From Opisthorchis felineus (taxonomy: Eukaryota > Platyhelminthes > Trematoda > Opisthorchiida > Opisthorchiidae): DNA of 64,000 nucleotides. The stretch is taken from assembly GCA_004794785.1 (NCBI GenBank), contig SJOL01004711.1, positions 123,356 to 187,355 of the forward strand. The letters are read 5' to 3'. Of the stretch, positions 56,670-64,000 are shown piece after piece (the stretch's first letter is position 1; the number at the start of each line of letters is the position of its first letter). The notes below the pieces were generated by a model. That model was given only the letters and a program-made list of their open reading frames with translations. It was not told the DNA's origin and made no database searches. The translations under genes were made by a program, and so were the position numbers.

Positions 56670-58712
56670 ACTGCCTTGTTCAGACTGATCAGCGGATAAC
56701 AGTGTTTTAAATTCATTAGAATGTTCAGAACAACTGCCCATAAGGTTATCAATGAGCAACGCTTCATTTTTGAGACAAGAGTTCCATCGCGCTATATGGA
56801 TGGCTTACAAGTCTACTGAACACCAAAGGTAAGTTATCTTTCTGAGACAATATCGCACGTCAGTTTGGTGCTCTTGTTGGTTGATATGGGCGAGTTCTGA
56901 TCTGTTACATCAACCATGAAAAGACACCTTGACGGTTAAAAGTAATTCTGGATGACAGTACTTATTGCATACTCGTCTGCCGAAAAATATCCCGGAGTAG
57001 TGCAGTTCATGCACCCTTTGGTAAGTTTTTTTACCAAGTGAATAGTTAGGCACGACTATCTAGTCATCATGTGAAACCATCGGGGCTAGCAAGATAAAAT
57101 GCGGCGGTCCGCACATTGAATGCATCTAAATGTGCCCACCTTCAAAGTATTCAATAAACAGCATCTAAGATGCGCTTTGGTTTCACCGAAGACTTGAAGA
57201 AATCTACTGAAATACTTATAAGGATTATGCGCGTTGTTGAAACACTTCCATACATGGTGGTGACTGTTTTGGCGAACAAAAAAGTCTAAACATTGAAGAG
57301 TGATGGCAGCACAGTACAAAAGATTGTATAAAGACAAGTATGACTCCATCTCACATGTTGGGTTGCATTCGTCACATGCACACTCAAGCTGCTGAAAAAT
57401 AATCAGCTAGATTGAATTATGTATTTCACAACTGCGAAGACTACTGGGCCACGTTTCACGCCATTCAAGCTAACAGCGATTGATGAGTGGCGGACTTCAG
57501 TTTCAACATCTCGGTTTAGAATCCCTGATATGCTCCTTCAAACTGGCTGACGAAAGCCGTCTTGAAAAGCACGCACACATTTTTAATCGGTAAAAAAACG
57601 TAGATTATATAGCAAATACGCCTAAGTATTGCTATCAAGAAACACCAAACTCAACAGCTCCCCAAAAAACCACTAAGAGGCAAAAACATTGACTAGAACG
57701 CTGAACAGCTGTTTGTTGGAAATATTACTGCGTAGAAATCAGACGAGAAGTCCCTGCTTCCGTTAGCACCGGACGGAAAGACATACGCCTCTCTGCAATG
57801 AACACACTGTTCCCGCATTTATCAACCCCTTTTTATATAAGAAAGTAGGGCGCATCTGGTGAGCACGGAAGGGAATGATCGCTTACCGGGTAATACCGAA
57901 ATTCTGATAAATATATTGGCCTCACCTGGGAGAACATTATCACTCAACCCGAAAAATCTTTGAAAGCCAACAAAAGATACAATGGCGGTTGAATAAACTA
58001 CTTGACAACGCCTAGCATTTTGCATCTATTCCTTACTACAACACAACAGCATCGGAAAGACAAGTTGCTTAGTTCTGTCTACTAGGTTTCAGGACCCCAT
58101 GAACTGTTTCATGGTTGTGAGTTACAACTTTTGTGGGTAGATAATTTAGGGTATTGATGTTGATACTACTGGTGCGTCAGAACCATCGCTAGTATCGTCT
58201 GCTGCCAGTTACTTCTTCGCGCCGTCAATGGATAAACGCGATCTATTGGGCAGCAGGTAAAGTCGATTATCGCCTAATGTGGTGTTTTTACGCCTGTAAA
58301 CTCATCGTGTGTGGAGAGGATTGGTTAATTCCTACCAGCGAATAGCCTAACCGGGGGAATTGGACACCTTGTGAGTTAGCGTAAGGAATTGCAACGTTTC
58401 TTTTTATTATACCACCTGCCTATAAAGAGGAGGTTCTTGTGACTCACCACCCGCTTGGCTGCGAACGCAGTATGCTACACTCGCCAACCGATGTCAACAG
58501 CGTGTCTACGATCATAGCTTCCGTCCAGGTTGTTTGATTGGGTGGTTCAGTAGGTTGGTTTGTACACACTATACTTCTTTGACTGTACAGAAGTGAAACA
58601 CTAACTGATAACCTTAAATTCCTGAACTCGAATTTAACTAATGTAACATTGCATCCAAAATGTGCAAATCTTCCTGCCTTTCATAAGGAAAAATGGCCAG
58701 CTTGCATTTCAG
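56670..58712. other. Non-coding stretch
   Basis: Short frames only (up to 87 codons on -, 57086-57349), without recognised motifs. Confidence 0.4.
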
Positions 58713-58853
58713 ACCTTCACAACTTCCGCAACCAACTATGTTGAACCAACAAAACAATAAAACATTGTGTTTTTATCCATGGTCCCACTGTTCAGCTAAT
58801 CGTACAAACCTCGATTGGTCGTGCCAGACCACTCCACCTCTAGACGGTTTTAG
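58713..58853 (+). CDS. Candidate internal exon, unknown protein
   Basis: The frame lies between TTGCATTTCAG and GGTTTTAG/GTATGG. It has exactly 47 codons with symmetric phase 2 borders, and contains NKTLCFYPWSHC and NRTNLDWSC with two sequons, suggesting an extracellular or secreted part if real. The ATG at 58693 could alternatively begin the frame. An overlapping minus frame (58850-59149) is a rival. It cannot splice directly in frame to the candidate at 61361, because the phases differ. Confidence 0.3.
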
Positions 58854-61360
58854 GTATGGGTGTGGGGACTTCGGATATTTGACTGGCCACTGGTGAAAAG
58901 TTCGTATATTTCATCCGGACAGTAGTCGATCCCCGTGACAACACTGATAGTAACGAAGCTATGAGTCTTTACTTTTGCTACATGTTTGTAGTGACAGTGT
59001 GGTTGGATGAGGGAAGGATCAGTCACAGGAAGACTTTCGTCCTTATTGGGACTTATCAAAAAGGGAAACAAATATTGACTTGAAAATACTTTCCCCTTGG
59101 GTGTGTCCCTGGGTGGATATTTTTTTATGACAAGGGACTCTTCTTTCACGAGTTCAAATAAACTGAGACTTGCTTTTACCGTTTCCTTCTCCCAAATTCT
59201 TATCAGACTGAGCTTCCCTATAGACAGGGAGTACTTTAGTGCACAAGCTAAAGAAAGTCAGACACACGTGTCCTAGATTTAGTTAGACGCCGGCCTGCTG
59301 CTCCGATTTTGTCTCCGGACATTTTCAGCAAAAATCATAGAGGAATTTGACCAGTCCATCCTGTCCTGATTTTGAACATTTGTTCTGGCTTAGCTAATAG
59401 GTGAGCAACTGGTGAATTCATGGATTTCCCGGAAGTCCCTATTTTTCAGCTATTACCTGGACAAATATCGAAAAGGCCATAATATTACTTAAGGAATTAG
59501 GGAATATCTAAACCTAATAGAAATCCGATCCTCTTGGTGTTATGATGCTACATCATGAAAACGATGGTTTCACAGTGCGTTTGCATAACAGGAGTGTGAG
59601 GGTCACTTCTGAGACCACATTCCTGATGTCACCGTGAGTATGGTTGTTCGTTGGGCGCGAATCCAGCTTAGTTCTATCCGCCTCCGATGGAAGGACAAGT
59701 ATAATCAGTGACAAGCTACAAACGTCACACTGGTGACATTGTCGATTTTCACCTATGAGAAAAGTGCAGTGTACGTTTTTCCTACTAAAAGCAAATACGA
59801 TGGCAGTTTGGCTTTGCTGTATTTCTTATGACTAAATGAAGCTGGAAGTAATCCTACAGCGCTTAGTCCGCCTTACTAGCACACAATCGTCAGTATCTTT
59901 TGTATCTATCCTACCGCCTACAAGAGAAGTTTCATGAGAACCCTCTTCTGTACTGCTAGGAAGCTGTACACCTGAGAGGAGTCACTAAGAGAAGAGGACA
60001 CCTTCTCATGTTGAACGACTTATCTGCACATTTTATCATCTAACATAGGAAGAGTAGGCCGTTGCCAGAGGCGACACACTCATGTGTCTTTCACACAGGG
60101 AAGACCCTAAAGCAACAAAAATCCACCACAAATTTCAATCAATTTTGAGCCAGGCTTATCGGGTGCCATGGTAAGGACTTGTCTCGGCAACTAGGTGGAT
60201 CAGATTGCAGACTGATTTTCAGTTCATCCAATCTGTCCGACCTACATGGTATTAATCTGACCACCTTTAGTTGCCAAGACGTCTAGTCTGGCAAGACGGA
60301 TTGACGTCTCCCTGAAAAAGCTACAGTCACAAAAGACTGGTATGAACTAGACAAGCAACACAAGAAGTCAATATAAAAATATATAAAAAAATCAAATCTC
60401 CAAAGTCCTCGACTATTTGTCGGGTGGTGGAAGTACATCATTTGTGACTTCTTCTTGTTAGGCAGTTGTTAGAATTTCGTAGAGACGTAGTGATCAACAC
60501 AATGGACTGGTGTTCACCCTTGAGATTACCTTGCCCTTCATTTAAAAGCTGTTGCTATACCCCTGTCGTATAAATATTGCATGTTCCGTATCCACCACTG
60601 ACGAAGTAATTGAAATACCAACATGTGGTGACTTGTATCTTCCCGTTGCGCTAATGATGCGAATGAGGGGATTCAGTGTTGCAAATGTCTAAGAAATCCC
60701 CACAGGACTACTTAAAAATGTTTGGCCACATAGCAGACGCAAACTAGACTCGCAGTAAGGAAACGTGAGGTGTCCCCATCCTGTTGCACAAGGTTCGCAA
60801 CACATTCTGTTGTTTGAGGTATTCCAACCGGGTTCTAGATCGCCAACCGTCGCAACAATTTTTACCCAAACAAGAGCAGCCCTAAGGGACGCCCTTTTGG
60901 GGGATGTCACGCTATCCGTAGCTCAGATTTGAAGCTCAGCTAAATGCTTACCAACCGATATGAATTTTCAGAAAAAGGATCTAGTAAGCCCTAGTTTATT
61001 GAACATGTACTACAAACTTTCACACAAGACTACCGGAGTGTATCCACTTCCAGCTAGACCAGGCTTCTAGGGACTGGCCACTAGGGTGAAAGTGCCGAAA
61101 ACACTCCTTCCCACCATAATATATCAATCTGATCAGTTCTGCGGGATATTCCTCACGCTTTCTGGATATCAGTATATGGAATCTTTCCCTATAGGAATTT
61201 ATTAACAAAAACCTTTACGGGAGAATACAGGCTAGCACAGAGGAACTAGAACATATACTGATTGAACCGAAATGGAATACAGAATAGCGAGACGTTTGGG
61301 ACCTTATCTTACTGAACTCCTGGCTCGTTGTTCTAAGCATTCAATTCTTGGTACTTGCAG
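58854..61360. other. Non-coding stretch containing a small hairpin repeat
   Basis: Apart from the inverted repeat at 60176-60288, nothing could be assigned. A minus frame of 99 codons at 58850-59149 (with VTGIDYCPDEIYELF) is unidentified. Confidence 0.35.
60176..60288. repeat. 113-bp imperfect inverted repeat
   Basis: The left arm GACTTGTCTCGGCAACTAGG...TCAGATT (60176-60206) is the near-complement of AATCTGACCACC...AGTTGCCAAGACGTCTAGTC (60254-60288), with a 47-base loop. It could be a small foldback element or MITE fragment. No second copy was seen. Confidence 0.7.
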
Positions 61361-61571
61361 GGACAGAATTCAGTTTATTTGCTCAGTCACGCCATTCACT
61401 GGTGAGCCTCGTTCACGCTGATATCCCCTATCGATCGGCCGAAATACCCAATCACACACAAGCCCATGTATTTTCTAACTGGACTATCACTGGTCTATCT
61501 ATCACGTCTATCATTGCACCATCATCTCCATATAGTCAGTCTTCTCCTTGCCTCACAAATTCCGGTTACAG
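61361..61571 (+). CDS. Candidate internal exon, unknown protein
   Basis: The open frame lies between a CTTGCAG acceptor and TTACAG/GTGTGT donor. It enters in phase 1 and leaves in phase 2. The ~70 residues (GTEFSLFAQSRHSLVSLVHA ... SPCLTNSGYR) are Ser/Thr-rich with a sequon (NWT). No domain is recognised. Borders and composition make it one of the better exon candidates, but there is no partner exon. Confidence 0.35.
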
Positions 61572-61639
61572 GTGTGTTTGACGGTTAACGTAAGCTACCG
61601 TTTACGTTACCCTGTGAGTTGGGATCCCCTGGTTGACGT

Positions 61640-61952
61640 GGGTAACGTTCTGCAGTACGCTTAACTCCGGATCTGTTTACTAATGAAAACAATCTTTCAG
61701 CTGTAACACCTTTTCGGTGCATATTTGCCGCGGCATCCGAAGGAATCATGTGGGTTGAGATACTGCCAGGTTGCATAAGACTCCAACTGTAGCACTTTCG
61801 GTGCCTAGCTGCCATGCCAACAAAAGGAGGCACGAGGACTGGGATACTATCAGGTTGCCCAAGCCTAGACAGGAACAGTCAAGAAAGTTGGGCTCGAACC
61901 ACGGACCTTCCGGTCCGTAAACTGCCGCCTTAACCATTGAGCTACCTCGAGC
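61640..61952 (-). mobile_element. tRNA-derived SINE, family A, with internal tandem duplication
   Basis: On the minus strand GCTCGAGGTAGCTCAATGG (A box around 61945-61935), a GGCAGTTTACGGACCGGAAG anticodon-arm-like region and GTGGTTCGAGCCC (B box 61900-61890) form a tRNA-like head of about 73 bases. The 3' body holds two ~85-base tandem units, each running CAACCTG..AGTATC ... GCACCGAAA...TACAG (about 61858-61775 and 61773-61688). The spurious peptide through the head (EGPWFEPNFLD and its frame mates) resembles repeated SINE-derived peptides annotated in fluke genomes. No poly-A or target duplication was identified. Confidence 0.8.
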
Positions 61953-61954
61953 TA

Positions 61955-62393
61955 TCTGGATTTATGAACCTGAAGATGGATATCCTCATGTACACAAGAT
62001 TCTTCCATCCCTTAGATATGGTTAGGAAGGCGATGCAAAGTAGCTACCATTGTTTATACCCTTCGAATTTCCTTCAATCCTCTTTTCCACTGGGTTCTCA
62101 ATCCTAGATGATCGTCGGTGGGAGTGGGTACCAACAGAAAACCGGTCTATGTTTTACTCGGGTATCCCCCAGTAAAAGGATATGAACTTAACAGGATATG
62201 ACTAAACAGGGAAAACGGGTGTTACGTAACTAGGGGACTAACTCATGGCAGCACACTTCATTCGAGGCACTTCAACACTAATTATCCAAAGCCTCTCGAA
62301 ACCTTCATATTTTTCAGTATGCTTTGTGTGCGCCCGCTTGCCAATTTTAACGAAGCTTCAGCGTTTCTGTTTTAGAGTAAAATGAACTTTAGC
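61955..62393. other. Non-coding stretch
   Basis: Nothing recognised between the SINE and the D repeat fragment. Confidence 0.4.
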
Positions 62394-62397
62394 GAAA

Positions 62398-62475
62398 GAC
62401 ACTCATTTGCAAACAAATTTGGTTTTGCGAGAGACTCACCCGGAACCCAGCTGAATCTCTCGTTTATGATGTTGA
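62398..62475 (-). repeat. Family D repeat, short fragment D8
   Basis: GACACTCATTTGCAAACAAA, TTTGGTTTTGCGAGAGACTC and CCCAGCTGAATCTCTCGTTT match the head of D3 and D6. The fragment stops before the hammerhead-like part. Confidence 0.65.
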
Positions 62476-63011
62476 CAGACCTTTCAACTGTGTGAACCCG
62501 ACACTCCAGTGCCCAGTGAGTTCGAAAATGGATTGATATCATTGGTACGGTCAGTTCAATAGCTTGGCACCAAAGACTGGAGGCGGGTTCTTGATGGTCA
62601 CAGGTGGAACGGCCACTCACATAAACCAACAAAAACTTGAAACGGGCAATTTACGCTGATCTAGTGTGAACTTACTGACTTTATCCTTCTGTCTCGAAGA
62701 TCGATAAGCTTAGCTAACTACTCGAATGGCGTGAATGATTTATTTGCCAAAGGAGAAACGTTGCCCAGTGGTAAATCCATAAATTAATGGCCAAACATTT
62801 CGAAAAGATGACCGATTTATCAGTTTAGAAGTTTTCCAACCCATGTTACGATAAATATTTTCTAAGAGCATCAAATGTTCCAACAGGTGAGAGAATAACA
62901 AAACAGAAGAAATCTGGAAAACAAACAAATACCTATGATAAATCAACTACATCTGGTGTCCGAATCAGCTTGCCAAATGACCAAACAGAGCCTTTCGGGG
63001 GAACCGAATAA
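62476..63011. other. Non-coding stretch
   Basis: No supported gene; frames of 68 to 86 codons on - have no motif. Confidence 0.4.
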
Positions 63012-63326
63012 ATGTCATCGGTGCTATTCGTTGTAGCGTTCATGCTGGAGCAGACTCAGCTGCGAGGGATCGATGGGGAATATAATCAGTCATTGCTTCA
63101 ACCAGCCCCACGCGTTCAGGCTGAATCAAGTCACCGCTACAGGCTCAGAGGTCACAGTTGTCTGGCTTGTGATAAGTGTTCCACCGTCTCATTAACTTCG
63201 TGTGCAGTGACGATGGCAGTGTACTTGGAATGGGAGTTTGAAGTAGAAGTCGATATTTGTTCATTTTACAAAACAACCTTGCTCACTTGTGGACCGGTTG
63301 CAACCGATTTATACAACAGCAACTGA
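63012..63326 (+). CDS. Candidate small cysteine-containing protein, unknown
   Basis: A 104-codon frame starts MSSVLFVVAFMLEQTQ, which is short and only weakly signal-peptide-like, after AATAAATG. It has six cysteines clustered at residues 50, 53, 56, 64, 83 and 93. The spacing does not clearly match a known disulfide-rich family. The frame is complete with start and stop, but no promoter, splice or homology evidence supports it, so it may be chance. Confidence 0.28.
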   Translation: MSSVLFVVAFMLEQTQLRGIDGEYNQSLLQPAPRVQAESSHRYRLRGHSCLACDKCSTVSLTSCAVTMAVYLEWEFEVEVDICSFYKTTLLTCGPVATDLYNSN

Positions 63327-64000
63327 TGTGTAGAACGTCGGCTTAGATGTAGTAGGTAGACGTCATTCACATGAACGAAGGCCAACAAAATTACAATGAG
63401 AACAGCAACTCATTTTTAATGCGTCACTAAACAGGCTATTTTGACAAATCAGTCGGGGGGAGGTGGAATGAATGTAAACGAATTTTAGAAAATCCACTGG
63501 GACCCGGTCAGCCTATCAATACTGTGTTCAATGTTTCGATCTCTACCGAGAAGATTGGACTACTCGTACGATAAAGGAGCATTTGATGGTTGTCCAGAGG
63601 GTGGATATCATAGAAAAGCCGTCTTTTTCAGGAGGCACTCAGAGTTCCTGTCCCTTTACTTGAACGTATGTTAAAAAAAAGTTAAGAACGATTCTAATAT
63701 TATCAGGCAACTGTAACCAAAAGTGTGTGTTTGATGCCAATGTTAGTCTCTTTCAGCTACTGGAAAAAAGAGCATGGAGCGGTTAGTGGGAATAACGTGC
63801 TCAAAGATAGAGTAACTTTCTTAATTTGCGGGAACGTGGATGGCGAAAAAATGGTTCTCCTATAATAAGCAAGTATAAATTCCCAATATATTCCAGAGGA
63901 CATCGATTTAAAACATCTTCCCTGTACATACAAGCATTCACAATGCGCTTCAGTGATCAGAGAAGAAACAATGTTGATGAGGACCTGTTGCGCCGAATGA
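63327..64000. other. Non-coding stretch to window end
   Basis: No recognisable frame or repeat. Confidence 0.4.

Noticed and set aside
58713..61571. Candidate exons at 58713-58853 and 61361-61571 as adjacent exons of one gene
   Set aside because: The first ends in phase 2 and the second enters in phase 1; joined directly they hit a stop within about 20 codons.
61880..61952. A genuine tRNA gene on the minus strand
   Set aside because: The A and B boxes are good, but the acceptor stem does not pair and the T-arm is imperfect. A long repeat body follows, so it is a SINE head.
1..64000. CRISPR array, bacterial operon, prophage or integron
   Set aside because: There is no spaced direct-repeat array, no ribosome-binding-site-led gene runs, and the gene structure and repeats are clearly eukaryotic.

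Overview
The window reads as gene-poor, repeat-rich nuclear DNA from a flatworm, most likely a digenean trematode (fluke). Four things point there. Long AT-rich stretches carry no credible coding frame. Several frames look like exons with GT/AG borders, as in an intron-rich genome. The decayed non-LTR retrotransposon proteins resemble those common in liver and lung flukes. Finally, Penelope-like elements and tRNA-derived SINE-like repeats are present, some with hammerhead-like cores of the kind known from Schistosoma Sm-alpha elements. The species cannot be fixed from sequence alone.

Only two protein-coding regions are convincing. One is an intronless NeuroD-type basic helix-loop-helix transcription factor (19357-20265, +) with an unusually long HLH loop. 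The other is the large terminal exon (43176-44768, -) of a single-pass membrane protein: the end of a fibronectin-III-like ectodomain, one transmembrane helix and a cytoplasmic tail of about 400 residues. Weaker exon candidates, backed by open frames and splice-like borders, lie at 28983-29177, 41828-41953, 47392-47639, 50241-50439, 53523-53930, 58713-58853, 61361-61571 and 63012-63326. None could be assigned a family.

Layout: 1-8.9 kb is mostly non-coding with an inverted group of a ~340-bp repeat (called family D here). 9.0-9.7 kb holds a dead Penelope-like reverse transcriptase. 12.5 kb has a SINE. 14.5-16.3 kb has an internally deleted RTE/CR1-like LINE on +. 17 kb has another D repeat. 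19.4-20.3 kb is the bHLH gene. 23.6-25.1 kb is the 3' part of a second copy of the same LINE, on -. 26.7 kb has a SINE. 31.2-33.9 kb has a (TATG)n microsatellite abutting a decayed second type of RTE-like LINE. 38.9 kb has a D repeat. 43.2-44.8 kb is the membrane-protein exon. Upstream of it, in the presumed intron, is a ~620-bp palindrome (44.9-45.5 kb) with a hammerhead-like core at its centre. 48.6 kb has a TA microsatellite with an assembly gap. 49.0-49.5 kb is an inverted D pair. 52.1-52.6 kb has two tRNA-like/hammerhead-like repeats. 55.8-56.7 kb is an inverted duplication of a Penelope-like 3' end. 61.6-61.95 kb is a tRNA-derived SINE.

There are no operons or cooperating gene clusters. 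The most interesting material is the set of short repeats pairing tRNA-like promoters or circularly permuted units with hammerhead-ribozyme-like cores (families C and D), and their repeated head-to-head palindromic arrangement. All repeat identifications were made by reading and aligning by eye; no database search was run.
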